Source of the DNA: Bacillota bacterium
Lineage (GTDB): Bacteria; Bacillota; Clostridia; Saccharofermentanales; DTU023
Assembly (NCBI GenBank): GCA_023389255.1
Contig: JAEWER010000011.1
Coordinates: forward strand, 1-50,736
DNA length: 50,736 nt
Reading direction: 5' to 3'
Shown: one piece after another, positions 18,092 through 27,544 of the stretch
Position numbering within the stretch: position 1 is the stretch's first letter
Layout: the number at the start of each line of letters is the position of its first letter
Program-made: the position numbers and the translations under genes
Notes under the pieces: generated by a model
What the model was told of the DNA's origin: nothing
What the model saw: only the letters and a program-made list of their open reading frames with translations
The model's database searches: none

Positions 18092-18856
18092 TTACTTAGT
18101 CTCCTTGATTGCTGCTTCTAAAGTCGCATCCTCTAGATCTGCTGGTCGATCAATCTGATATCCTCCAGAATTAGTCAAAACTTTCAAGGTGACATTATTG
18201 ACAGTATGTTTAATGTCAGTTTGTTCTAGAGATAGCTCATCAGCTCTTATTTGACAAAAATCTTTGAATAATTGAACTACGTCTTCTTTTTGAGCCTCAG
18301 GTAAAACAATAGTCACAAGACTATTATCATTTCTTTGGATATCGAAATCCTTGCCTACTGTAAGTGAAGTTTTCTCAACCGATGGTAACTTCTCCAGATG
18401 GCTAGCTAAAGCCTGGGTGATGGATTCTTTGCGTGCTTCACGTTGCATTTTCAATGGAATGGTGACAGCAAGGAAAATACCTACCAACACTAAGCAACCG
18501 ATACTAATCAACAATCTGAGTTTAGGTTTCATTCGTAAATCAGGTATTTTCTTTTGGGTAACTTGGTACGGTTCGACCTCATTTGCTCGAGCGGTATTTC
18601 CTTTTTTCACCGTAGATTTAACCGGTGTATTACTAAAAGAAACCACACCACCCTTAGCTGTGGGACTCAATTGAGGTCCTTTATATTCAGGTTGAGGATC
18701 ATTAGGGAATGTGTATTGATCAGGATTTTCTAAAATTGCAAACGCTTCATCTTTAGGGAAAACACAATTACAAAACAAGCAATGTGCTTGGTCTTTCTTG
18801 GTATCTACTAATATAATTGAACCACAATTCTTGCAGCGACCTTCTCTAGTTGCCAT
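18092..18856 (-). CDS. Zinc-ribbon membrane protein of unknown function
   Basis: A 254-residue protein. Residues 8-30 form a zinc ribbon (CKNCGS and CLFCNC). A Lys/Pro-rich linker follows, then one transmembrane helix at about 113-133 (LLISIGCLVLVGIFLAV) and an extracytoplasmic region of about 115 residues without recognised motifs. A GGAGGAG site precedes the ATG. The gene is divergent from tadA and has its own terminator. I do not recognise the outer domain. The layout (cytoplasmic zinc ribbon, single helix, outer domain) is common among small Gram-positive envelope proteins. Confidence 0.7.
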   Translation of the reverse strand: MATREGRCKNCGSIILVDTKKDQAHCLFCNCVFPKDEAFAILENPDQYTFPNDPQPEYKGPQLSPTAKGGVVSFSNTPVKSTVKKGNTARANEVEPYQVTQKKIPDLRMKPKLRLLISIGCLVLVGIFLAVTIPLKMQREARKESITQALASHLEKLPSVEKTSLTVGKDFDIQRNDNSLVTIVLPEAQKEDVVQLFKDFCQIRADELSLEQTDIKHTVNNVTLKVLTNSGGYQIDRPADLEDATLEAAIKETK

Positions 18857-18927
18857 GGCTCCTCCTTTTCATTCAGTTTTTAATTATAATTTGTAATACC
18901 TTATACAAGCAACCACACGAGGAGATT

Positions 18928-19434
18928 ATGCTCGATATCTCAAAGCAAACTACGATCACTGAACAAGATGAACTGTTCATGCGCCAGGCGTTAAATTTAG
19001 CCAAAGAAGCTGCGCTTGCTGGTGAAGTTCCTGTAGGTTGTATTATCGTAGAAAACAATGTAGTTATTGCTGAAGGGTTTAACGATCGCACACAGAAACA
19101 TGATCCTACAGGGCATGCTGAAATCGTCGCCCTACGCCAAGCATGTGCACAAAAAAAATATTGGCGTCTACCCGATGCCACTCTTTATGTGACACTTGAA
19201 CCTTGTCTGATGTGTGCAGGTGCCATCATGCAAGCTCATTTAAAACGCATTGTATTTGGGGCATTTGATGCCAAAAACGGGGCTTGTGGTAGTCATCAGC
19301 AACTTGAAGACGTATTTGCTTTGAACCTAAATCACCACACCAGCGTGACTGGCGGTGTACTATCCTCTGAATGTGGTGATCTATTGCGTAACTTTTTCTT
19401 GCATCGTCGTGAACAACAAAAAGAGAAAATGTAG
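18928..19434 (+). CDS. tadA: tRNA adenosine(34) deaminase
   Basis: Converts A34 to inosine in tRNA-Arg(ACG). The zinc-dependent deaminase motifs HAEIVAL and PCLMCAGA are intact, with the proton-shuttling Glu in HAE. I choose the ATG at 18928 (168 residues), which has an AGGAG site; an in-frame ATG at 18850 would add 26 hydrophobic residues not found in TadA. The gene is followed after 9 bases by plsC and is probably co-transcribed with it. Confidence 0.93.
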   Translation: MLDISKQTTITEQDELFMRQALNLAKEAALAGEVPVGCIIVENNVVIAEGFNDRTQKHDPTGHAEIVALRQACAQKKYWRLPDATLYVTLEPCLMCAGAIMQAHLKRIVFGAFDAKNGACGSHQQLEDVFALNLNHHTSVTGGVLSSECGDLLRNFFLHRREQQKEKM

Positions 19435-19443
19435 AATAAAAAT

Positions 19444-20145
19444 ATGAAACAAACTAACCATTATCCAAGTAGCACCCAACACGATTTAACTTCTACTTTA
19501 CCTGCCCCACGAAATTGGTGGCAAAAATTACTCTCTCGCTTATTGTTTAATTACGTTGCCAAACGCATTGATTTGCGTTTTACTGGGCTTGAAAATCTTC
19601 CTCCAAGTGCTCCCTACATTCTAGCGGCCAACCATGTCACATATATTGATGGACTGCTGATCATAGCGGGATTACCTGAGAATGTGCACGACAAAATATG
19701 CGTGTTAGCTGCTGCTGATTTAGCTACAGATCATGGTTTAATCGGTAAGTTATTGTTAAAACTAACACGCCCCATTTTGGTTGATCGAAGCTCAAAACGT
19801 GGCTCTATTCGCACTTTACTTTCAGCTCGCAATGCCTGTCAGCAAGGAAATATTCTCTTGATTCATCCAGAGGGTACTCGCACTGCAGATGGTGAATTAG
19901 GCGAATTACAAAGTGGTGCTGCTTACATCGCCATCAAGAGTAAATGTCCTTTAGTCCCTGTATATATCTCTGGTGGATATGAATTCTTCTCACGCCATCA
20001 GCGAAAACCGTCTTATAAAGATCCAGCCACCGGAAAAAAGCGCATCGTTACAATTAAGTTTGGCTCTGCCATAAATCCTCAACCTAAAGGGGATGCACAC
20101 GAACTTACTGCGCAATTAAGGGATTCTTTGATCGCTCTAAAATAG
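19444..20145 (+). CDS. plsC: 1-acyl-sn-glycerol-3-phosphate acyltransferase
   Basis: A 233-residue membrane-associated acyltransferase that makes phosphatidic acid. The catalytic NHVTYID (HX4D) and the substrate-binding HPEGTR are present in the usual order. Its 3' end overlaps the 3' end of the convergent gene at 20105-20860 by 41 bases. Confidence 0.9.
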   Translation: MKQTNHYPSSTQHDLTSTLPAPRNWWQKLLSRLLFNYVAKRIDLRFTGLENLPPSAPYILAANHVTYIDGLLIIAGLPENVHDKICVLAAADLATDHGLIGKLLLKLTRPILVDRSSKRGSIRTLLSARNACQQGNILLIHPEGTRTADGELGELQSGAAYIAIKSKCPLVPVYISGGYEFFSRHQRKPSYKDPATGKKRIVTIKFGSAINPQPKGDAHELTAQLRDSLIALK

Positions 20146-20860
20146 TTTTTGCCTGTTCGTTCAGATGCATGGCTGTGGCTTGATACGGTGAATCAGACAT
20201 AATATTTTGGTGTGCCAGATCACTTGCTTGCACTAAAATTACACTCAAGTCTAACTCTTGGTTCACTCCCAATTTGCAGTCAATAGTAGCCCATCCATTA
20301 ATCAGCTGTTCATAAACTTCCGTGGCAATTTTAAAATGCAACTCATCTTCATTGAGTGGTACCAAATTGAATAATTTACTCGTGTAGCCACGATCATTTA
20401 AACAACTCTCAACATAGCGACACGCAACATCTACCAACTCAGCAATAAGTAACAGCTCAGCTAATTTGCCTTTGTTTAAGTATTCTTGCCATTCCTTGGT
20501 GTGAAAATATTTGCCTATAAATTTATTCAACTTCTGTGTAAGTGTTTTACCATGATCTTGCATCGCATAAATTTTGCTATTGATGAAGATACTTAAAAGA
20601 CTGTCACCTCTGCGCACTTGTCGTCTATCCACATAGATAAAGCGCAAATTTAATAATTCTTGATACAATGCGAGATACTCATGAATTGCTGAAGAGCTGA
20701 TCACAGCAACCTCTTGCTCTAAAAAACCTAACTGTTCAAGATATGCCAGCTGTTGCTCTTGCATCTTTTTTATTGTTTCAGTATCTTCAGCTTTGAGTTG
20801 CAAAAGTTGCTCATGGTCTTGCCCACGATATTTTTGCTTGATTGCTTTACGAAATAACAT
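20105..20860 (-). CDS. Hypothetical protein, coupled to murJ
   Basis: A 251-residue soluble protein without recognised domains, signal peptide or membrane helices. The N terminus (about 15-55) is rich in Glu, Gln and Leu and could form a coiled coil. The rest is predicted to be mostly helical. The start lies only 8 bases after the murJ stop, so it probably shares its transcript. The final 41 bases overlap the end of plsC on the other strand. Confidence 0.65.
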   Translation of the reverse strand: MLFRKAIKQKYRGQDHEQLLQLKAEDTETIKKMQEQQLAYLEQLGFLEQEVAVISSSAIHEYLALYQELLNLRFIYVDRRQVRRGDSLLSIFINSKIYAMQDHGKTLTQKLNKFIGKYFHTKEWQEYLNKGKLAELLLIAELVDVACRYVESCLNDRGYTSKLFNLVPLNEDELHFKIATEVYEQLINGWATIDCKLGVNQELDLSVILVQASDLAHQNIMSDSPYQATAMHLNEQAKTILERSKNPLIAQ

Positions 20861-20868
20861 TAGTCACT

Positions 20869-22467
20869 CTACTTCCCGATCATTGACATCAATTTAGCTT
20901 CAAAGATTTTTGCTTCTCTGAGTTGGATTGCTATCCCAGTTAAATAATAGGTAAACATAGTGATCAGCATATACACGCAATAGACAGCTAGTTGCAACAA
21001 CTTGCCAGCGGGATTAATCGGTAAAACATTAAGTGCTGATGCCACAATTAATGTTGTTAGCGCACATATTGCTAAACGTAGTAAGAAAGGAGTCATTTTG
21101 TATGGTCTGGCTTCTGGACGATGCTTGCGATACAAGGCAAAGATAATCAATGCACTGATCACACTATAACTAGCATGAGCCATACCAATGCCATAAACCC
21201 CCTGCCCCATTACTGTAATGTAAATAGTACAGAAAATTGGATTTAAGATTAGAGTTACGATGCCGATAAGTAACGCTAATCTAGTTATTTTACGAGCGAA
21301 AAAAGCAGCGTTTGTCATATAAATTACTGTTTGAGCTAACATACTGATACAAAACCAAGCTAGCACTTTACCCGTCACCGCTACTTGTTCGTTAGTGTAA
21401 CTTTCACTATTCCACTGGAAAATAGCTTGAATTGTGCGGAAGTTAAAAACAGCAAATCCCACAGCAAATGGAGTCATAAAGTACAAGGCTTTACGCAAAC
21501 TGTCTGTATATAGTGAGCGCACACGCTTAAAGTTTTTAGTTGCATAAAACCCAGTTAGATTGGGTAACATTACCCCACCAATAGCTATAGCAATAACTCC
21601 GTATGGCAAAGACCAGGTAGTATTTGCTTGTCTGATTGTGGTAGCAGCACCTACATATTGGTTGGCAAAGCTGTTCATGATAATCGCGTTGATATGCAAC
21701 ACTGAACCAGAAAGCAAGGTTGGCAACGCTAAACGGACTAAGCGCTTAAAGCCTGGATCTTGATAGGCGAAATTGAAGCGGAAATTTATGATCTCGCGTC
21801 TCGCTAAAGTGAGCAAGTAAACAAGATAGATAATCGCAGAACCAACAACACCCCAAGCAACATGACGTAATCCGACAATATCTGCTGAGCCAAAATGCCA
21901 GAGGGCAATCATATATGCAATGTTATAGATAGATGAACCAAACGCTGGTAAGCCAAATCGCTTGTAGGCGTTAAGAATACCATTTAACAGTCCGATCTGC
22001 ATCATGATGATGCACTGAATCAGCAAGATACGAGAAACGGGAACAGCTGCCTCCAACACTGCTGGATCTTTGTTTGGATTAAGCAATGCCGTCAGTACTG
22101 GCATGAGTAAAGCAGTGATGCCCATAATCACCACGACAATGCTCATAAAGATGGAAACAAAGATATTAACGCTATTCCACGCCTGGCGTTGTTTATTACG
22201 TTCAATTCCTGCAGCAAGGGTGGGCATAATGGCAGCAGCTACAGCGCCACCCATTAACAACTCATACAAAAAATCTGGAATTAAAAATGCAACATTGTAT
22301 GCATCGGAGAAAACACCATAACCTAACTTGGGAATAATTAGAATTTCTCTAATAAAGCCTGTTATTTTGGCTAATGCCAAACCAACCATAGAAATCATGG
22401 TTGCTCTTGCTATGATTCTGGAACTACCTGCTTTAATGCTATGTCCCTTTGGCGGTTGTTGTGACAT
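20869..22467 (-). CDS. murJ: Lipid II flippase MurJ (MviN family)
   Basis: A 532-residue polytopic membrane protein of the MOP superfamily with about 14 hydrophobic segments. The start region (ARATMISMVGLALAKITGFIREILIIP) and the GVFSDAYNVAFLIPDFLYELL segment are typical of MurJ, which moves lipid II to the outer face of the membrane for wall synthesis. An AGGAG site precedes the ATG. The hypothetical gene at 20105-20860 follows directly. Confidence 0.9.
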   Translation of the reverse strand: MSQQPPKGHSIKAGSSRIIARATMISMVGLALAKITGFIREILIIPKLGYGVFSDAYNVAFLIPDFLYELLMGGAVAAAIMPTLAAGIERNKQRQAWNSVNIFVSIFMSIVVVIMGITALLMPVLTALLNPNKDPAVLEAAVPVSRILLIQCIIMMQIGLLNGILNAYKRFGLPAFGSSIYNIAYMIALWHFGSADIVGLRHVAWGVVGSAIIYLVYLLTLARREIINFRFNFAYQDPGFKRLVRLALPTLLSGSVLHINAIIMNSFANQYVGAATTIRQANTTWSLPYGVIAIAIGGVMLPNLTGFYATKNFKRVRSLYTDSLRKALYFMTPFAVGFAVFNFRTIQAIFQWNSESYTNEQVAVTGKVLAWFCISMLAQTVIYMTNAAFFARKITRLALLIGIVTLILNPIFCTIYITVMGQGVYGIGMAHASYSVISALIIFALYRKHRPEARPYKMTPFLLRLAICALTTLIVASALNVLPINPAGKLLQLAVYCVYMLITMFTYYLTGIAIQLREAKIFEAKLMSMIGK

Positions 22468-22655
22468 AGTTCTCTCCTGTTAATATTCTTTTTGCATTTT
22501 ATCACACCCGAAAAGATGCCTTAAAACTAAAGCCTCCTGCTCTACTCTCGACTATCAAATACAAAATCAGTAAATAAATAAATGTATAATCCAGTTTATA
22601 GTCAATCTACCAACCTAAAAGGTTAGTTTTTTATAACTGAAGGGAGGACTAGGAA

Positions 22656-23021
22656 ATGTCAAACAATATATACAGAGCCATCCTATGGATTATCGTGGGT
22701 ACTAACCTTGGTGCAATTACCCTAACTCGCTTACCTAACTCCCTAACTGCAGAATACACGCCTGCTTTGTACTATTCTTTCTTTATTTTATGGACTATTG
22801 TTCCCATAGTTCATGGCTATAGAAAATTATTGCAGTCTAAGTCCACAAATGATCAGGGAAAGCTAATTAGCAAGCTAGTCTTAACTCAAGGATGCCTAGT
22901 TATCTTAGGGATTTTGCTACAAATTTTCTTGCCCAACTATTTCTGGATAAAAATTATTGTTTGTACAGCTACGAGCATAGTTTTATACCAAATGCTCATT
23001 AAACAAACTAAACTAGACTAG
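22656..23021 (+). CDS. Small four-helix membrane protein, unknown
   Basis: A 121-residue hydrophobic protein with four predicted transmembrane helices (about 6-24, 38-56, 70-90, 94-114). I recognise no family. A GGGAGG site lies 10 bases before the ATG. Upstream, a TATAAT box (22585-22590) and a short hairpin AACCT/AGGTT followed by six T residues (22612-22632) might form a weak attenuator in the leader. It converges on htrA and shares a bidirectional terminator with it. Confidence 0.65.
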   Translation: MSNNIYRAILWIIVGTNLGAITLTRLPNSLTAEYTPALYYSFFILWTIVPIVHGYRKLLQSKSTNDQGKLISKLVLTQGCLVILGILLQIFLPNYFWIKIIVCTATSIVLYQMLIKQTKLD

Positions 23022-23057
23022 ACTAAGCTGTACATTATCGATGAGAATACATAACTA

Positions 23058-23084
23058 AAAGGGGATCCAAATTGGATCCCCTTT
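23058..23084. terminator. Bidirectional terminator between the small membrane protein gene and htrA
   Basis: Near-perfect palindrome AAAGGGGATCC (23058-23068) and GGATCCCCTTT (23074-23084) with A and T flanks, placed between two convergent genes. Confidence 0.85.
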
Positions 23085-23093
23085 GTGATACAG

Positions 23094-24461
23094 CTAATTT
23101 TTATCGCTCTGCTTGTTCGTTTTTACTTCAGTATTAACTTTATTTTTGAGCTCTATATCTGTGGTATGTAGTTCATTATTACGAACATAAGTTAGTTTAA
23201 CTTTATCACCAGCTTTCTTGCTCTTGAGGAAGTTGTTGATATCATTAACTGTGCTGATGCGTTGATCATCCAACTTAACAATGATATCACCTTGTTTCAC
23301 TTCACTATCGCTCAGACTACCACCCGCTATAACTTCAGTAATGAAAATACCACCAAAATCATTAGGTCCGATGTATAGCTGTCTACCTATTTCTTGGCCT
23401 CTTATGCCTAGCGCTACTCTATTTTGCACTTCACCGTACTTGATAATATCGTTAATAATTGGTTTGGCAATGTTAATCGGTATCGCAAAACCTAAACCTT
23501 CAAATACGGATTTGCCAGAATCGGAAATCGATAATTTAGCTGAGTTAATACCAATAACTTGACCTAGACTGTTAAACAAGGCACCACCAGAATTACCTTC
23601 ATTGATAGCAGCATCTGTCTGCATCAAAGTCATGTCAATACCTTGAACATTAATCTCACGCTGCAAGGCAGAAATAATACCTGCTGTGACTGTACCGCTT
23701 AAATTACCCGATGGATTACCTATAGCGACAGCTAGCTCACCGACTTTAACATCGTCAGAATCTCCCAGTTCCACAGGCTTGTAACCATGACCATCCATTT
23801 TCAATACTGCCAAATCATTTAGCGGATCAGCACCAACCAATTTAGCATCATGTACAGCGCCATCTGCTAGTACAACTTTAATATTGTCAGCATCTACGAT
23901 TACGTGATTATTAGTTACGACATAACCATCTTTCGTGATAATGAAGCCCGATCCAGCAGCTTGACCAGTAAAAACACCGTACATAGTGCGATACTCTTTA
24001 TTCGTTGTGATAGCTACTACACCATCTTTTTCATTTTGTACGATTTCGCTGATGGATAAATTTTTACGATCGGGACGCTTAGCACTCTCTTCTAAGCTAA
24101 AAGATTTATTGTGTAAGTCATCCTTGGGCTCATCTTTTGCTCCATCATTTTCAGCAACTGGCTCATTCTTTTGATAGTGTTCCAATTGGTCTTGTAATTC
24201 GAGATTCTTTTTGATCAAGTACTGTCCGCCAACAGAAACTGCACCAATTAACAAGCAGAACACAATTAGAAGTATGATCTTACCTGTTTTTCTCTTTTTC
24301 TTAATGGGTTTCGGTGGATAACTGGAAGGGACCTGATAGGTATGATAACTATGTTCCGTTTGTTGATCACGGTACATATCATAAGTTTGGTTGTTCTGAT
24401 TTTGACTTTCGTTGCTGTGTAAATCAAAGTGATTTGATTCAAAACGTTGATTGTCACTCAT
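23094..24461 (-). CDS. htrA: Membrane-anchored serine protease HtrA/DegP family
   Basis: A 455-residue envelope quality-control protease. A hydrophilic Gln/Asn/Tyr-rich cytoplasmic N terminus is followed by one transmembrane helix (IILLIVFCLLIGAVSV). The trypsin-like domain has its His in TNNHVIVDA, Asp in NDLAVLK and Ser in NEGNSGGAL. A C-terminal PDZ domain follows (GGIFITEVIAGGSLSDSEV). I choose the ATG at 24461, which has a GAGG site; an in-frame TTG four codons earlier is less likely. Confidence 0.92.
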   Translation of the reverse strand: MSDNQRFESNHFDLHSNESQNQNNQTYDMYRDQQTEHSYHTYQVPSSYPPKPIKKKRKTGKIILLIVFCLLIGAVSVGGQYLIKKNLELQDQLEHYQKNEPVAENDGAKDEPKDDLHNKSFSLEESAKRPDRKNLSISEIVQNEKDGVVAITTNKEYRTMYGVFTGQAAGSGFIITKDGYVVTNNHVIVDADNIKVVLADGAVHDAKLVGADPLNDLAVLKMDGHGYKPVELGDSDDVKVGELAVAIGNPSGNLSGTVTAGIISALQREINVQGIDMTLMQTDAAINEGNSGGALFNSLGQVIGINSAKLSISDSGKSVFEGLGFAIPINIAKPIINDIIKYGEVQNRVALGIRGQEIGRQLYIGPNDFGGIFITEVIAGGSLSDSEVKQGDIIVKLDDQRISTVNDINNFLKSKKAGDKVKLTYVRNNELHTTDIELKNKVNTEVKTNKQSDKN

Positions 24462-24570
24462 GGTTCGCCTCAATTAAATTGTTTTCTTTTCTCTACTGTA
24501 AACTATTGCCCTCGGCTAAACTTGCCTAAAAAGCGAACAAATAAGACAAAATTATGGCAAAACAGTTTCT

Positions 24571-25188
24571 TTAACGATAAATCGAAGGTGACCACTTAGG
24601 CGCAAAAACTTTGTGATAAATTACTTGGCTGATACTGTGGTGGATAAAACGTAGTAAACAAATAAGAGCAATCGGAATTAATAAGGCTATAGCAAGCACT
24701 ATCAAGAATAAAATTCCTAGAAGAATGCTACCGATAAAAATACCAAAAATAGAACTAGTTAATCCACCTAAAAAACTAGTAATTGACGCACCAAAGTTGA
24801 TTGCCTGTTCGCCTAATAACAACACACTGCTAACTAAGCTGGATAACTTAACTCCTGTCGCTGTAGGAATAAAGTGCATCAACATTTGATATACGGCATA
24901 GTACTGCACTACAAACAAACATAAAATGCCTAGTTTAGCAGGTAATTTTTGTCGATAATAATATGAGGAAAGCCAAGGTAAACCCAGTGTTAGACCAAGT
25001 GCTAAGATTACTGCTAGCCATTGAGGCATTATCACAATTTTAGACCATAGCTTATCGGAAAAAATTGCTCCTGCACTCAAAATAAGAATAATCAAACTTA
25101 AAATCAAATAAAAGCTATGGTAAATGCGGGGTCTGGTATCAGAATCTGCCCAAACTTTACCTAAAAATAGACCTTCTAAAAAATCCAT
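24571..25188 (-). CDS. Hypothetical polytopic membrane protein
   Basis: A 205-residue protein with about five hydrophobic segments and no known motif. An AGAGG site precedes the ATG. The gene lies 9 bases after the gene at 25198-25647, so the two are probably one transcription unit. Confidence 0.6.
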   Translation of the reverse strand: MDFLEGLFLGKVWADSDTRPRIYHSFYLILSLIILILSAGAIFSDKLWSKIVIMPQWLAVILALGLTLGLPWLSSYYYRQKLPAKLGILCLFVVQYYAVYQMLMHFIPTATGVKLSSLVSSVLLLGEQAINFGASITSFLGGLTSSIFGIFIGSILLGILFLIVLAIALLIPIALICLLRFIHHSISQVIYHKVFAPKWSPSIYR

Positions 25189-25197
25189 TCGTACCTC

Positions 25198-25647
25198 TTA
25201 GAATCTAAAACTACGCTTGCCCACAAATTCAATTTCTCGAACTACTCTACGCCATTCTGGCATTTTTATATCGTGTCCTGAGACACTGTGTTGCTTATGA
25301 CTACCTTGACCAATTACGACATACCAAATAAAAGGAATTGTCATAGCTTCTGCTTTATCTTCAGGAATCATTGTGTTCGTAAAACTAAGCCCAGCATTAC
25401 TATCAGCTTGTAGCATTTCTGTATCATCTGTAACTTCATTTTGTTGGGCTAAACAACTAGAAAGTAACTGCTCTAGCGATTGTTTGAGAGGTATAAGTTG
25501 CGCAGAAGGTAATCCTCGCACAAAGTTATTAGAAATACGCTTGCTATCCTTCCAGATTAAAACTGATTTAGCAAAATCAAAGCGTACTGATAAAATGCCT
25601 TTTTGATAACCTACCAATTCGATTTTTGCCCAATCAAATGATTGCAT
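25198..25647 (-). CDS. Hypothetical protein, pairs with the downstream membrane protein
   Basis: A 149-residue soluble protein of unknown family. It reads as two beta-rich stretches: residues 8-35, and about 107-149 ending RKSFRF-like (GKRSFRF), separated by a Gln/Ser/Glu-rich linker. A GAGGGG site lies upstream of the ATG. It directly follows whiA on the same strand (39-base gap) and precedes the membrane protein gene. Confidence 0.6.
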   Translation of the reverse strand: MQSFDWAKIELVGYQKGILSVRFDFAKSVLIWKDSKRISNNFVRGLPSAQLIPLKQSLEQLLSSCLAQQNEVTDDTEMLQADSNAGLSFTNTMIPEDKAEAMTIPFIWYVVIGQGSHKQHSVSGHDIKMPEWRRVVREIEFVGKRSFRF

Positions 25648-25685
25648 ATTTACGAACCCCTCTCTCCTGCGAAAATTCTAGCACA

Positions 25686-26654
25686 TCACTTCTCGCTTTG
25701 CCTTGCTTGCTCCTTGCGCAACTGCTGTGCCAATTTACGCAACTTGTTAAAACGATGATTAACAGCGCTTTTCCCCAGAGGTGGATCGACAAGTGCTCCC
25801 AACTCTCGCAAAGATAATTCCGGTTGTTCTTCTCTTAAATTCATTAATTGAACCAGACTTGATTCAAGTTTCTGCCAATCACTTTGTTGCTTAATCAATC
25901 TTATATCTGCTAGTTGCGTGGCTGCACTATTAGCTTGACGTTGTAAATTAGCGTTATCACAATTAACAACCCGATTAATGTGGTTATTCATATCTCGCTG
26001 AACACGTAACTCTTCAACTTTTAGCATCAAATGATGGGCACAAATCAACTGTAAAAAACTAGAGATATGCGCAACCTCTTTTAAATACAACACCTCTGAG
26101 TGATTGCGCTCGACAGAACCTGGTACTAAATCAATACACTCTAAAAACAAGCCGAACCACAGCAAGGCTCTGCGTGTGGTGAGCGAAAATTCTAAATGAT
26201 AACGTTCTTCTGGCTCAGCAACTGATCCACATGCTAAATACAGTCCACATAATAAACCTCGTACTATTGCAATAGGGTCAGTACAATTCGTATACGGTAA
26301 TTGACAAATCTCTTGTTTGTTTTGGCTGACAGCACTTTGCAACTGCTGTGCTAATTCAATTGGATTTGTTAGCAAGAACACGTCACGTTCTTGCTTCATT
26401 TTAAGTAGTAATTCACCCTCCCAAGTTAAAGTCGATCGTTCACTATCTTTGTGGGCTGGTGCTTCACCGTGTAACTGATAACTTACTTGTTTTATTACTT
26501 TCGCCAACTCCCTATTGTTGGTGTAAAAAACTGCACGTTCTTTTTTGAAATGGATTGCTCCTGCAATACAAGCCAAATAAAACAAATGATGCAAGTTAGG
26601 GTTTGCTTGCATCTTAGAATTTATAAATTGTCTAATTTCAGTGGCAAATCGCAT
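25686..26654 (-). CDS. whiA: DNA-binding protein WhiA
   Basis: A 322-residue member of the WhiA family, a conserved Gram-positive protein linked to cell division and chromosome organisation. It has a degenerate LAGLIDADG-homing-endonuclease-like N-terminal domain (GLYLACGSVAEPEERYHLEF is diagnostic) and a C-terminal helix-turn-helix (LSLRELGALVDPPLGKSAVN). The start overlaps the rapZ stop by one base (TAATG). In most Bacillota yvcK lies between rapZ and whiA; here they abut. Confidence 0.92.
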   Translation of the reverse strand: MRFATEIRQFINSKMQANPNLHHLFYLACIAGAIHFKKERAVFYTNNRELAKVIKQVSYQLHGEAPAHKDSERSTLTWEGELLLKMKQERDVFLLTNPIELAQQLQSAVSQNKQEICQLPYTNCTDPIAIVRGLLCGLYLACGSVAEPEERYHLEFSLTTRRALLWFGLFLECIDLVPGSVERNHSEVLYLKEVAHISSFLQLICAHHLMLKVEELRVQRDMNNHINRVVNCDNANLQRQANSAATQLADIRLIKQQSDWQKLESSLVQLMNLREEQPELSLRELGALVDPPLGKSAVNHRFNKLRKLAQQLRKEQARQSEK

Positions 26655-27544
26655 TACTGCTTTTCGTGCAAGTAGTGATCACGCTCAAAATCACGATGAT
26701 CGACGACTACACGATAACCTGCCTTCCTAAATTCTTCTGCCATATACTCAGTTAAATAAACGGAACGATGTCTGCCTCCGCTACAACCAATAGAAATAAC
26801 CAAACGTGTTTTTCCCTCGCGCTGATAGAGTGGACAGAGCTCTCGATAAATCTCGAACTGCTTGTGAGCAAAGTTTAGAGTTTCAGGGAAACCACTAACA
26901 TACTCTTGCACAGGAGCATCTAGCCCCGATAGCTGGCGTAATTCTTGTTGATAAAAGGGATTAGGAATAAAGCGCACATCACAGACTAAATCTGAATCCA
27001 ATGGTATGCCGTATTTGAAACCAAAAGACTGTAAAAAAATAGAAAGCTGTGCTTCTTGATCTTGATTTTCCAAAAATTCAATCAAGTACTGTTTTAAATC
27101 TGCTCCCTGCATGTCTGAGGTATCAATTACAGTATCTGCAATCTCACGCAATGGTACTAAGCGCTCACGCTCTAGGCGTATTGCTTCTAGTAACGGCTTT
27201 TTGCCATGGATGGTTAAAGGATGGTTGCGTCTACTCAAACGATAACGGCTGACTAAAACATTATCCTGCGCTTCTAGGAAAATGATTTGGGTACTGGCTT
27301 GGGTGCGTAATTGTTGTAAAGTTTGCGCCACCTCGCCAAACATATTAATACTTCTAACATCCATGATCAGCGCTAATTTTTGCTTGTCGAGAGCCTGCGC
27401 TTGACGATTGTTAAACGCAGTTATCAAATCTTGTACCAAGGGAGCGGGCAGATTATCAATGCAGAAATACCCTAGATCTTCTAAGGTATGAGCCACCGCA
27501 CTTTTTCCTGCTCCAGACATTCCTGTAACAACAATAATCTGCAT
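26654..27544 (-). CDS. rapZ: RapZ (YvcJ) family nucleotide-binding protein
   Basis: The Walker A motif GMSGAGKS is near the N terminus, followed by EDLGYFCIDNLPAPL, both typical of RapZ/YvcJ. The C-terminal half carries VISIGCSGGRHRSVYL, the conserved phosphate/RNA-adaptor domain motif. I place the start at the ATG at 27544, which overlaps the murB stop (TAATG) and lies 7 bases after AGGAG; the ATG two codons earlier is too close to that site. The family senses amino-sugar status in E. coli and affects competence in B. subtilis. Confidence 0.9.
   Translation of the reverse strand: MQIIVVTGMSGAGKSAVAHTLEDLGYFCIDNLPAPLVQDLITAFNNRQAQALDKQKLALIMDVRSINMFGEVAQTLQQLRTQASTQIIFLEAQDNVLVSRYRLSRRNHPLTIHGKKPLLEAIRLERERLVPLREIADTVIDTSDMQGADLKQYLIEFLENQDQEAQLSIFLQSFGFKYGIPLDSDLVCDVRFIPNPFYQQELRQLSGLDAPVQEYVSGFPETLNFAHKQFEIYRELCPLYQREGKTRLVISIGCSGGRHRSVYLTEYMAEEFRKAGYRVVVDHRDFERDHYLHEKQ

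Noticed and set aside
18850..18927. Longer TadA starting at 18850
   Set aside because: The added residues are hydrophobic, overlap the divergent gene's start and are not found in TadA; the ATG at 18928 has an AGGAG site.
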